The translations under genes and the position numbers were made by a program. Shown piece by piece: positions 1 through 10,369 of a stretch of 64,000 nt of DNA. This DNA is from Locusta migratoria (lineage: Eukaryota > Arthropoda > Insecta > Orthoptera > Acrididae): the NCBI GenBank assembly GCA_026315105.1, contig CM048750.1, forward strand, positions 75,940,297 through 76,004,296. Reading direction: 5' to 3'. The notes beneath the pieces are model-generated. The model searched no databases. It saw only the letters and a list, made by a program, of their open reading frames with translations, and was not told the DNA's origin. How positions within the stretch are numbered: position 1 is the stretch's first letter; every line of letters starts with the position of its first letter.

Positions 1-280
1 AGAATTTTAATGTAACTTCCTAATAAGGATAGATTTGCTGGTCTGCGGATGCAGTTAATTGTCGGGTAAATCGAAGGTGCGACAATAGTGCGATTAAAAC
101 TACTTCGTACTTGACTGTTCGCTGGGAGAGGGGTGCTGTGTTGCCAGCTGCCGCTGGTAGCAGGCTTCTGCTAGGGAGACTTACTGTTACATTTTCACTT
201 GTCCCGTGAATTTTGCAACGAATAGTAATACTCGAAATGCCAAGATAACGGAATCACCACCACCAAAAGGTACAAATTAT

Positions 281-763
281 ACACTATAATGCAAATATTT
301 GTCTATGTAGCCGTCTATGCAACTGATAACACTATTTTTCCACATGCATTTCGCCTTTATTGTAAGGCATCTTCAGTAACCTGTAATATATACATAATTA
401 CGATTTACAGTATTTCGTTTTCTTACGTTTTTTTAGTATTTGAGGTTATAAACAGTTCTGGTGCGTTATCTAAGTTTGATAATGATATTTTTGTGTTATT
501 ACTTACTTATCACATCAAAATATCATTAGCAAACTTAGATAACGCAACTGAACTGTTTATAACCCCAAATACTAAGAAAACGAAATATTGTAAAACGTAA
601 TTATGTATATATTACAGGCCACTGAAGATGCCTTACAATGCAAGCGAAATGCATATGGAAAAATAGTGTTATTAATCAGTTGCATAGACGGCTACATAAA
701 CATATATTTGCATTATAGTATAAAATAGCAACTGTGGGAAGAGGACAAAAAACAACAAAAAAT
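281..763. mobile_element. Foldback (inverted-repeat) element, probably Penelope-related, with 11-bp target duplication
   Basis: Two arms, roughly 283-500 and 500-722, are imperfect reverse complements (for example GCAAATATTTGTCTATGTAG against CTACATAAACATATATTTGC). GTACAAATTAT occurs at 270-280 and again at 764-774 and is a convincing 11-bp target duplication. Right of the palindrome lies about 40 nt with no counterpart on the left (723-763). The right arm contains CTGAAGA, a weak hairpin and GAAATGCATA near 622-655; ATGCAT is self-complementary, as in minimal hammerhead-like motifs of Penelope elements. There is no meaningful coding capacity. The element sits inside the transposon at 88-2361. 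Confidence 0.7.
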
Positions 764-788
764 GTACAAATTATGTTGCAACTTACCA

Positions 789-2217
789 TCACTCGCTGTG
801 TTCTGTGTCCGAAAGCTGGTAAATGCCGCTTATATCTGTGTCGCTGGAACTTTCAGATGACTCAGCGACGACAAAAGTTAATTCATTAACACTATCTTCC
901 AATAAGCATTCGCTCTTCCATGCTTCTTGAATCACACGTTTTGTATGTGCTACAACACTGTTCCAGTTTTCCACAGTTACTTTAGAAACAGCTTCGTGTA
1001 ACAATCTTTCCACTTCTGACACCGTGAATTTCTTGTTTTCACGGGCAATGTGCCCCTTTATTTGTGACTTCATTGAAGTGACAATGATAAGGCGGTAACC
1101 TTATTACTGAATGTCCATGTTTCTTGGCGACTTCATCTACTATATATGTCGGATGCCGTGGCTTATGTAATGACATAAGTTCCAATAGTTCCACTTTCTT
1201 CAGTCCATCATCGAATTTTACATTATTTCGTTGCAACCACTGTGTAATTTCTTCTTTTCTAGAAGATGTTGTTGGGGCTTTGTCCTTTACAACAGTGTGG
1301 TGCGGCGCATTGTCAATAATTATGTACGACGGTTTCTTCAAATTTGGTATCAGCGAATTTTCAAACCATCGTAAAAACATGGTGTGGTTCATTCCTTCAT
1401 GAAAATCCCAGGTGTTCTTCGATCTGAACACGTGTAAACAACCAGGAACAAATCCACGCGCTGTACCTGCATGGACAACAATAATTCTGCTTCCTTTGCC
1501 AACAGGTATTGCCATTCCTTCATGTGATCCATCAGACCAGCCTGTCTTTAGCGTATAACTAGCATTCACCCACGTTTCATCCAGCCACACTAAATCATCG
1601 AAATGAATGTCTTTTACTTGCCGCAAAAATCGGCATCGCGATGCAGCAATATCTTGTATTTCCAACAGTACCTTACGACCTGATATTTTTTCGTAATTAA
1701 ACCCCAGGTTTAATAATACTAATCGAAGAGATGACTTACTGCCAACAAAAAGACCAGCTTCTCTAAGCGTTACATGCAGTTTTCGTAAAGTTGTATGTTC
1801 TCTACGGTGATAATATGCATACAGATGTCTCCGAATCGCATCCTGTTCGAAAGAATCAAGATTGGTCACACGTTTCTCTACACATCGTTTTTTTTCCCGG
1901 AGTTCCTAGACTTGGCGGTTCCGAATTAAGATTTTAGGGATCGGAATGTGCATTCAGTTTTTCATTTTGTTCCTTTCATATATTAATAACAGTTGTTCTG
2001 CCTACTTTTAATGCCGCTGCAAGTCCTCTTTCAAAGATGATTTCGGACTCTGGATTCTAGGACGACCCCGCTTTTTTTTTTTCGGACATTTCGTACGCAC
2101 AGGACACTGCAGTAATCTGACACACACATACACACACGCGCGCGCACGCAGTCGAGACAGGCGAAAAGCAGACGGCAATATAACATGGAGTTCACGACAC
2201 GACGCGCACAACACCAC
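789..2217 (-). pseudogene. DDE transposase (IS630/Tc1/mariner type), broken in several places
   Basis: The pieces in coding order are: a KKKKRGRPR basic/AT-hook-like stretch (about 2090-2050), a helix-turn-helix piece in another frame containing AAALKVGRTTVIN (about 2030-1985), the catalytic core at 1869-1039 with LDETW and IIIDNAPHH, and the C-terminus in a new frame at 1073-789 (SQIKGHIAREN onward, ending in an acidic Ser/Glu tail). In the family the core ends in a motif of the form FNPIELIW carrying the third catalytic acid. Here FN is followed directly by a short remnant and then SQIKG in another frame, so I infer a deletion of about 14 bp near 1075 that removed the catalytic Glu/Asp and shifted the frame. 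The distance from the second Asp to where the third acid should lie is about 82-84 residues, unusually long and reminiscent of the DD82E (Sailor) group. That subgroup name is tentative. Confidence 0.8.
2100..2150. repeat. CA/CG dinucleotide-rich microsatellite
   Basis: An interrupted run of CA followed by CG dinucleotides. It lies inside the 5' part of the transposase relic and is in keeping with decay of that region. Confidence 0.8.
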
Positions 2218-2363
2218 ATGTTAGCCACTACTGACAGCTAACGGGGAAGTAGTGGCAACTATGCAGGGTGGAGGGTGTTGAACTCGCCCTAGGGTTGGCC
2301 CGCACCCTCTCAAGGACACGCGCGCGGCTAGCTGTCAAGTCCAAAGTAGTTTTAATCGCACTA

Positions 2364-4110
2364 TAGTGCGCCACATCCGGTGGTCACCGGTATTACCGTT
2401 AAGAGGGGCCTGACTAATCGGAGGGTGGCCGGTCGAAACGGAGGCACGATGGAATATCGCTGGTCAAGAGCTTCAGAGTGCGCTCCACCCGGACATTTCA
2501 GGTACTATCACAGAGGAAAAAGAAGAGAGGTGGTTGTTTTGAACCTGCGGGAACGTATACATTAGTCTTTTATATTCCATATAGAAACAGATATTTTGAA
2601 GTTAATTAACGTTCGCAAAATTTTCATCTAAGTAGATTAGTCATTTTCTGAGAAACTATTTCATTTTTAATCGTAAAATAATGTTTGTAGATATGTTAAA
2701 AAGTAGATCGGATTTGTGGCAGTTCCTTAAGACAGGGGATGAAGATTCCAAAAGGCCGCATGTAAGTTGTGTGGACGACTGTACGCCGCAGGTGGAGGAA
2801 AATGTAATCTTCAGATGTTCCTTCTTCTCTGTCAGAAGTCAATATAGATGGAGTCTGGAGTTGCTGAGGGCGAGAACTTCTGACTCGTACCAGCAAACAA
2901 ACTGGTCATTGACGTCTAAAATAATCGCCTAATAAACCTGATAAATTGCAAATTCGTGAGAAGCGGCCAATTCGCCGCCGTCGGGAACCAAAGGTAAATG
3001 TGTAAAAATCTTTAAAAAATTCAGTTACAGATCAAACTTTTTAAGGTAATTTTAACATCTTCTAAAACTATAAAAAATCAGAAACTCACAGGAACACAGT
3101 ATTTTAAACACCGAAGATATTCCCATCTTAAAATGAAAGATGGTAGTTTCACCCCCACCGGGCGTTCTAGTGATATAAGAGTTCATTACAGCAAATAAGC
3201 TAATATTGAGAGGAACTATCACTTTGTTAGCAAAACGGTAAAAGGGCTACAAAATATGCCTGTCTCAGTTATTTTACCCTGCGGGCGATATTCGCGTCCG
3301 CGGTGTTAAAGTTATGCTCCATGCCTTTCATCACCAAAATCGTGATCTGTTTGCGAAATGCGCATTTTTCCGTTAGTATTAGATTAAATATTACGGTGGA
3401 ACGGGCAGTGGGACTCATAAAGTTCCAATGGAAAGGATATAACGATATTAATGCGTTGTTTCAGCTCTGCGCTGCTGAACGTTGATGTAGATGTAATTCA
3501 TTCATTGCCAACTAAAACGACAGTGAAACGCGCGTCGAAATGTCAGTTTTGCAGAGAGAAGTTCGCACGATGTGTTTCACTACGCTGATTTCTCGCTACA
3601 AGAGGAAATCAAAACGTTTCAATTAAACGTCACACAGTTCAGTATCGATGTTAGTTTTTCTCAACGAAAAGAGCGGGACCTTCCTAGGTGTGGACTGACA
3701 GCATTCGTTGAAAATCGTTTGATTTTGGGCTACGTGTGTGCTGCTTATAACCGCCGCAACCTCAGCGCCCAAATACACAACATAGCGTGCAGAATGTAGG
3801 CATTGAGCAGTGATTGTTTTTGGCCGTAATGCGTTGCGTCGCAAAGAGATCTCGATGACGAATGGCGAAATGCTTGCACGCCCATACACTCCTCGGAGGG
3901 TATGTGGTAGCACATGACGTAGTGAGACCACAAAATTATTAACAATATCGGCAAATGCAGCATTCAGGATTACAATATTTTTACTCAAATTCCTCTCTCG
4001 TACGATGAAACGAGTTGTGGCCCTGACAAAAGACAGCTAAGAACTTTTTGCGTACTTAGAAAAAGTTGGAGAGATCATTCTGGAAAATACCAGGAACTCC
4101 TGGGGAAAAA
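2364..4110. other. Unassigned stretch
   Basis: Only short reading frames without recognisable motifs are present, the longest about 121 codons on the minus strand at 3623-3988. Around 3480-3497 a GATGTAGATGTA string resembles the 3' tail of the CR1-like LINEs found elsewhere in the window, so a short LINE 3' remnant may end here on the plus strand. I see nothing else that can be named. Confidence 0.5.
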
Positions 4111-4111
4111 G

Positions 4112-4114
<3 letters not shown>

Positions 4115-4142
<28 letters not shown>
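4115..4142. repeat. (AT)n microsatellite
   Basis: Uninterrupted TA dinucleotides. Confidence 0.95.
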
Positions 4143-4149
<7 letters not shown>

Positions 4150-4219
4150 TTGTTAAATTCCAGTTAAAACGCTCTGAATCAAATTACAATGTTGATTAAT
4201 ATTGCGTGTGTAAAAGCTG

Positions 4220-4430
4220 ATGGCCGCGGCGGAGTGGCCAAGTGCCTTGAGACGCTATGCTCCAATGCGCGAGGCCTTTCCACGTCGGGGGTTCGAATCC
4301 CCCCTCCCCCTCGAACATAGATGTTTGTGCAGTCTCTAGTATAAGCTAGTTGATAAGTAGTTTGTAAATTTATTAACTGATGGCCCCGCAGTTAAGTCCC
4401 ATAAGCTTAACAAACATTTGAACATTTTTT
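4220..4430 (+). mobile_element. tRNA-derived SINE (divergent copy)
   Basis: The tRNA-like head has an A box (GGCCAAGTG) and a B box (GGTTCGAATCC) followed by the family body with TAAGTAGTTTGTAA and GTTAAGTCCCATAAGC and ends in AACATTTGAACATTTT. The nine bases TAAAAGCTG flank it at 4211-4219 and 4431-4439 as a target duplication. The head differs more from the family consensus than most copies here. Confidence 0.85.
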
Positions 4431-4439
4431 TAAAAGCTG

Positions 4440-4853
4440 CTGAGGTACCAGTACAGATACGGTATCACGAATTTTGAAAACGTTTGATGCCTCCATCTCT
4501 TTCCAGTAGTGTCTGGAGCTTAATATGACTGGGGTTTCAGTACGTTTGCCGCGTTATGCAATTTTCATTTCCAATTAATTGAATTAGAACTCCAAACCCG
4601 CACCTCATCTTACGCATCCGCAAAGACCGCATTCCAACACCTTTTGTCAAACTGCTATATGTGTGTCAACATCGAATTAAAAGTCATTGATTCTCTAAAT
4701 CGCAACGTAATCGATAAAAACCGGCCAAACATTTGGGGGAAGAACAGTAAAATAGTCACTGCTGGGTCCACATTCATTGTTGATGTATTTGTAAAGCTTT
4801 GAGACCAAAATACAGTGTCAGCAGCCCGTAGACTTAAACTAACTTATATATAC
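4440..4853. other. Unassigned stretch
   Basis: AT-rich sequence with no reading frame, repeat or inverted repeat that I can recognise. Confidence 0.4.
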
Positions 4854-5319
4854 AGGGCTGTCCATTGACAGTGACTGGGCTAAATATCTCACGAAATAAG
4901 CATCAAACGAAAAAACAGCAAAAACAAAACTTTTCTAGCTTGAAGAGGAAAACAGATGGCGCTATGGTTGGCCCGCTAGATGGCGCTGCCACAGATCAAA
5001 CGGATATCAACTGCATTTTTTTAAATAGGTAGCACCACTTATTACATATTCGTATTGTACGTAAATTAATATAAATGTTTTATTTGGAACACTTTTGTCG
5101 CTTTGTGATAGATGACGCTGTACTATTCACAAACATTTTGCTCACAGTTTTAGACGAAAAGTGGGTAACAGATAGGTCTTTTACATTAAAACACAGAGCG
5201 TAGGCACGTTTGAACTTTATTTTGGTTGTTCCAATGTGATACATGTACTTTTGTGAAATTATCATACATTATGAGAACGGATGCTGTTTCTGCGTGATTA
5301 CCTGTAATTACCTCATGAC

Positions 5320-5734
5320 TTCAATAAATGCTCAAAATGATGTCCTTCAATGCATTTGGCTATTCCCGTAACGAAATTACTCTCAACAGCCTTCAGTAAT
5401 GTTCTCACATACATTTATAATAGGCTGACGCATGTTTTCGGGCGTTGTCGGTCGATCACGATAGCAAATATCCTTCAATTTTCTCCACATAAAGAAATAC
5501 GGGGATGTAAGATCCGGTGAAAGTGCATGCCATGGTTGGTGCTTCTACGACCAATCCACCTGTGATAAATATTCCATTTAAGACCGCTTCAACTACACGG
5601 GAGCCATGTGCGGACATCCGTCATGTTGAAAGTTCATCGTCATTGTGTCATGCAGTGAAACATCTTGTAGTAAAATCGGCAGAACATTACGTAAGACACC
5701 AGCATACATTGCATCATTTAGATTGCCATCCATT
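5320..5734 (-). pseudogene. C-terminal half of the same mariner-like transposase
   Basis: Reading the minus strand from 5734, DGNLNDAMYAGVLRNVLPIL is followed by DVSLHDTMTMNFQHDGCPH, which corresponds to the block with the second catalytic Asp (usually HDGAPAHF). After stops and frame changes come DRQRPKT and FVTGIAKCIEGHHFEHLL, the usual C-terminal signature of this transposase group. It joins in sense to GPYF at about 10370, which fixes where the LINE was inserted. Several stops make it non-functional. Confidence 0.75.
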
Positions 5735-6064
5735 TTTTTATTTTTTTATTGGTTTTTCTGTTCCATAGGACCCAATTGAGGAGTGAGACTCCATGGTCAT
5801 GGAACAAGTCAATACATTAATTGTTACACAAGAATGGTAATAGAAAATTTTAAAGTAGTACTTTGCACACGACAATCTTAAGACAAAGTGAAAAGAATCA
5901 ATAAAGAAAAAATGAATTAGCTTAATTGTTTAACTTTTCTAGGAGTTCCTCGACGAATAGAAGGAGTGAGCCATGAGGTACCTCTTCAATTTAGATTTGA
6001 AAGCTTGTGGATTAGTGCTAAGATTTAGTTCTTGTGGCAGCTTATTGAAAATGGATGCCGCAGA
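5735..6064 (-). other. 3' untranslated region of the CR1-like LINE
   Basis: Follows the ORF2 stop on the minus strand and ends in a T-rich (plus-strand view) tail at 5735-5760. The wording of this region (a GCTTATTGAAAATGGATGCCG stretch near 6040) resembles the repeat at 59290-59360, which suggests a related LINE 3' end there. Confidence 0.6.
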
Positions 6065-8876
6065 TTATTGTACCCCATTCTGCACAAGTGTTAAGGTGGT
6101 GTGATGCAAATGCAGATTCGACTTCTGTCTAGTATTCACCGAGTGAAAGCCACTAACTCGTGGGAATAAGCTGATATTATTAACAACAAACGACATTAAA
6201 GAAAAAACGTATTGTGACACCAGAGTCAAAATTCCCAGACTACTGAAAAGGGGTCGACATGACGTTCGCAAACTTACACCACATATTGCTCGAACCGCCC
6301 GTTTTTGAGCCAGAAATATCCTTTTTGCATCAGGCGAATTACCCCAGAAAACAATGCCGTACGTCATAAGTGAGTGAAAGTAAGCGTAATAGACTACTTT
6401 TCGTGTTGAAAAATCACTTATCTGAGATATTGTTCTAATGGTAAATATAGCAGAATTTAGTTTTGGAACAAGATTCTGAACATGGGCTTTCCATGACAGC
6501 TTACTGTCTATATGAACACCTAGAAATTTGAACTGTTCAGTCTCACTTATCACATGCCCATTATGTGTAATCAGAATATCAGCTTTCGTCAAATTATGTG
6601 TTAGAAATTGTAAAAACTGAGTTTTACTGTGATTTAACATGAACTTGTTTTCTACAAGCCATGAACTTATTTCTTGAACTGCATTATTTGATATTGTGAC
6701 AATATTACAAGCAACATCCTCCACTACCAAACTGGTATCATCAGCGAACAAAAATATTTTACAGTCACCTGTTATACTCGAAGGCATATCATTTATATAA
6801 ATAAGAAACAGCAATGGTCCCAAAACAGACCCCTGGGGCACCCCATACTTAATTGTGCCCCATTGGGATTGCACGTCATAGCTATTTTCTACACTGCGGA
6901 GAATTACCTTCTGTTGTCTATTATTAAAGTTGTGGGCTACTCCCCGCATTCCATAATGTTCCAACTTCTGCAACAATATTTTGTGATCAACACAATCAAA
7001 CGCTTTTGTTAAATCAAAGAAAACGCCTAATGTCCGTAGCCTCTTATTTAACCCATCAAGCGCCTCACAGAGAAACGAAAATATAGCATTTTCAGTCGTT
7101 AAACCACTTCTAAAACCAAACTGCACGTTTGACAATAAATTATGTGAACTGAAATGATCAATTAATCTCGAAAATACAGCCTTTTCAATAACTTTAGAAA
7201 AAACCGATGGCATAGAAATAGGTCTATAGTTGTCTACATTATCCCTTTCTCCTTTTTTATAAAGTGGTTTCACTACTGAGTACTTTAATCTGTTAGGAAA
7301 ATGACCATTCTGAAAGGAAAAATTACAAACATGGCTTAGCACTGGGCTAACATATGGAGAACAGTACTTAAGAATTCTGCTAGATACCCCATCATATCCA
7401 CAAGAGTCCTTAGTCTTTAGTGATTTAATTATTGACTCAATCTCACCTATGGAAGTATCATGAAGGACCATTTCAGGTAACAGCCTCGGAAAGGCATTTT
7501 CTAAAAACGTTATATGATTACCTGTAGAAACTAGAGTTTTGTTTAGTTCCTCTACTATATTCAGAAAGTGATTATTGAATATTGCACATATATCCAACTT
7601 GTCAGTAACAGAAACATTCCTACTACGCACTGACGTTATATCTTCTACCTGCTGCTGCTGACCTGACACTTCCTTCACGACTGACCAGATAGTTTTAATT
7701 TTATTCCGAGAGTTTGCTATTCGTTTTGCATACCATATACTTTTTGCATTCTTAATGACATTTTTCAGAACCTTACAGTACTGTTTGTAATGAGCTACTG
7801 CATCTTCCTTCTGACTGCTTCTAACATTTTGATACAACTCCCGCTTAGTTCTATATGATACTCTTACCCCCTTTGTCAGCCACCCTGGCTGTCTGTTACT
7901 GGAAGTACCCTGTTTTGATTGTTCCAGCGGAAAGCAACTTTCAAACAGCATAAGAAATGTGTTCAGAAAAGCATTATATTTATCACATGCATTATCGGCA
8001 CTATAAACATCCTTCCATTCATGTTCCTTAATTAAGCTTAAAAAGGTATCAATTGCAACTGGATTAACTTTTCTGAGTAGTTGATATTTTTGTTTAACAT
8101 TTGTTTGAGAACAAATACTTTTTAGAATTAAAAGTTGGGCATCGTGGTCTGATAGACCATTTACTATTCTGCTGACAGAGTGCCCCTCTAATAATGAAGA
8201 ATGAACAAAAATATTGTCAATGGTAGAACTGCTATTTCCTTGTACTCTCGTTGGAAAAATTACTGTTTGCATCATATTATAGGAATTAAATAGATCGGAT
8301 AGCTGACTTTTCCTTGAGCTATCACCTACACAATTAATGTTGAAATCTCCACACACAATTCAATTTTTATACTTCCTATACAGTGAACCAAGAACCAATT
8401 CCAGCTTGGGCAGAAACATTTTAAAATCTGAGTCAGGGGATCTATAAATAACAACTATTACTAGTTTAGTTCCATTAACATTAACAACTCCTGCACAACA
8501 TTCAAATATCTGTTCTGTGCAGTGTTTAGAAAAATCGATTGACTCCGATGAAAAATCGTTTTTTACATACATGGCCACTCCCCCACACTGCAAGAAACTC
8601 CTAGAGTAGATGGCAGCTAACCTGTATCCTGGCAAAGGAAGTCTCTGAATTGTCACACCACTTTAAAAGTGCTCTGAAATACCAATAATGTCAGAATCAG
8701 TATCAATAAGCAGTTCATTAACTTTATCTCTGATACCCTGTATATTTTGATGAAAAACATTAATTCCCTTATTAATTATATTCTTAGACTTTGTCAAAGG
8801 TGGTTCCTTTCTTAGAGGGACTTCCTTTAAGCAGGAATACCTATCAGCTGTCTTCAGTCTAAAAAAGGTGCAGCCC
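6065..8876 (-). pseudogene. LINE ORF2: APE endonuclease plus reverse transcriptase, two stop codons
   Basis: Translation in one continuous frame starts in the overlap with the end of ORF1 and gives NVFHQNIQGIRDK (endonuclease start), SDIIGISEHF, then TAA at 8663-8665, then LPLPGYRLAAIYSRS and VVIYRSPDSDF, then TGA at 8357-8359, then VCGDFNIN, LSDHDAQL and the reverse transcriptase. RT motifs include FFDLTKAFDCVDHKIL, GVPQGSVLGPLLFLIYINDM and LFADDTSLVV (catalytic Asp pair). The frame ends with the usual C-terminal domain (AQKRAVRAICGV). Apart from the two stops no frameshift is needed over about 2.8 kb, so this is a relatively recent insertion. No ATG is obvious in the overlap; translation may depend on reinitiation or frameshifting. 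Confidence 0.85.
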
Positions 8877-9885
8877 TAACACCAACTACTACAGGAATTT
8901 TTCCATGAGTGACACCCCCACCCCCTACTACACTGTCACCTATGAGCTTTGCCAACCTCCCCTTCCCATGCCTATTGAGGTGCAGGCCGTGCCTAGTAAA
9001 ATCCGACCTTTGGATAGTCTCAACTGGCACCACTGCAATGTGATCCATGCCCTCCGTCATCAGCGCCTTCTCAAGCCCCATGTTAACACGGCTGACAGCC
9101 TTATTAAGACAAGGCCTATCATGACGCTGAAACAGCCGCACGAAATGCAAATTCGTGCCACCAGTTTGAGTTGCTATCCTTTCCAGATCACCACCTATAT
9201 CATATTCCCCGTCCCTATCAAGACTATTCCCGGCCCCACCCACTATAACTACCTGATCCTCTTTGGAGAAATTCCTACATAAGTCCCCTAAGTTACAAGT
9301 GACCTGAGCTAACCCTGCACTAGGCTTCACTATGCTGGTGACCTGGTACTCATTCCCAAGTACTTCCTGCAACTGTTGGCCAACACCTCTGCCATGAGAA
9401 CTGCCTAGCAGCAGAACCTTCTTCTTCCTAAGAGCCCTCTCTACAAATTTCGGCTTCCTAACAGCTGAGGTCTGCTGCGTACTTCCTACACCTACAGCTA
9501 CAGGAGGTTCATCTCCACTCAACTCTGACAGTTGGTCAAACCTATTTGCAACTTGCAATGTAAGGCTATCTGAATACCTTCTCCTAGCTACCTTCTTGCC
9601 AACTGCCAGTTCCCATTCCCCAGCCCCCCTTCCCCTCCTCAGCCTACCTAATTCCTGTTCAGCGTTTTTCAACTGCACCTGAAGGGCGCAGATCAAACGC
9701 TCCTGCTCCTCTATCCTTTTATTTCTGCTGCAAATTCTACAGTTCCAGGAGAGAACCTCACCACAATGCCCACTGGCTTCCCCACTGCACTCCCCCCCCC
9801 CCCCCCCATGAAAATACTTACTACAAATCCCACACTGCAACCCACTACACACGACCCTACGACAGAGCCCATACTTTTCACTCAA
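8854..9885 (-). CDS. LINE ORF1: zinc-finger, coiled-coil and SGNH esterase-like protein
   Basis: An open frame of 343 codons. Residues 1-54 hold a cysteine/histidine cluster (C8, C13, C18, C21, then later cysteines including CRIC) that looks like a PHD-type finger. Residues about 56-88 are a charged heptad-like segment (RIEEQERLICALQVQLKNAE), probably a coiled coil. From about residue 155 follows an SGNH-hydrolase-like domain: VLLLGSSHGRG supplies the nucleophile block, VIVGGAGNSLD a GxN block, and RHGLHLNRHGKG the histidine block near the C-terminus. In CR1 elements ORF1 proteins bind RNA and form the retrotransposition particle, and the esterase role is not settled. A run of 16 C at 9792-9807 encodes the GGGGG within the zinc cluster and may vary in length. 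The frame is otherwise intact. Confidence 0.8.
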   Translation of the reverse strand: MSEKYGLCRRVVCSGLQCGICSKYFHGGGGGECSGEASGHCGEVLSWNCRICSRNKRIEEQERLICALQVQLKNAEQELGRLRRGRGAGEWELAVGKKVARRRYSDSLTLQVANRFDQLSELSGDEPPVAVGVGSTQQTSAVRKPKFVERALRKKKVLLLGSSHGRGVGQQLQEVLGNEYQVTSIVKPSAGLAQVTCNLGDLCRNFSKEDQVVIVGGAGNSLDRDGEYDIGGDLERIATQTGGTNLHFVRLFQRHDRPCLNKAVSRVNMGLEKALMTEGMDHIAVVPVETIQRSDFTRHGLHLNRHGKGRLAKLIGDSVVGGGGVTHGKIPVVVGVRAAPFLD

Positions 9886-10360
9886 GGTAAAATTTCACAA
9901 TTATTTGTTAAGAAAAACTAGACGTCTATGTTATTAAGTTACGTTTCTACAAAAGAACTAGGAAGTACCTCTTAACTACAGCAATCAACAAACCTCAGTC
10001 TCTACAAAATCAAGTAACAACAACAACTAATAGTATCAGAAAAGAACAAATAACACTACCACTGAAACTTTACACTATTGCTTATATAAACAAGTTCAAA
10101 TTCAAGCGTCACTAATAAACTAACTAAACACAGTGAGAGTACAAGAGTTATCAAATACCGTAACTTAAAGTTTCCCAACTTCAACTACGTTAAAAACAGC
10201 AAGTCACCTGTTGAAAAGTACTAAATTTAATAAATAACTAGCGTGATAACACCTCCTGAATCTACTCACTTTAATAATTTAACTACAATAACACAAACAC
10301 TTATTGGAACTTATCTTTCGGAGACCGCTACGGCTGGAACCACTCGCCACCCTAAAATAG
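9886..10360 (-). promoter_or_regulatory. 5' region of the CR1-like LINE
   Basis: A non-coding, AT-rich stretch between the ORF1 start and the junction with the mariner transposase near 10360. A LINE of this clade carries an internal promoter here. I could not identify specific promoter elements. Confidence 0.4.
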
Positions 10361-10369
10361 GGGCCAATT

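Larger units (their letters stand above)
88..2361 (-). mobile_element. Tc1/mariner-superfamily DNA transposon, inactive
   Basis: Terminal inverted repeats lie at 88-115 and 2334-2361 and match at 26 of 28 positions (outer part GTGCGATTAAAACTACTT). Each end is flanked by TA (86-87 and 2362-2363), the target duplication of Tc1/mariner/IS630 elements. The transposase runs on the minus strand and is interrupted by several frameshifts. A foldback element (281-763) was later inserted between the left repeat and the end of the transposase, so the original transposon was about 1.8 kb. Confidence 0.85.
5735..10360 (-). mobile_element. CR1-like non-LTR retrotransposon, nearly full length
   Basis: The minus strand carries, in order, a roughly 470-bp 5' region, ORF1 (9885-8854), ORF2 with endonuclease and reverse transcriptase (about 8876-6065), a 3' untranslated region of about 330 bp and an A/T-rich tail (5735-5760 on the plus strand is T-rich). 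An ORF1 with an N-terminal cysteine cluster plus an SGNH esterase-like domain and an ORF2 with APE-type endonuclease are typical of the CR1 clade. The element interrupts a mariner transposase between its GPYF and DGNLN blocks. The exact target duplication is unclear because the left junction is a T run. Confidence 0.85.

Noticed and set aside
289..600. Open frame of 103 codons
   Set aside because: It is a translation of the left half of a foldback element; the palindrome explains the sequence.
3623..3988. 121-codon frame on the minus strand
   Set aside because: No domain, overlapping frame on the same strand at 3745-3963, and no supporting context.
8905..9282. 125-codon frame on the plus strand
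   Set aside because: Antisense shadow of the LINE ORF1, whose domains are clear on the other strand.
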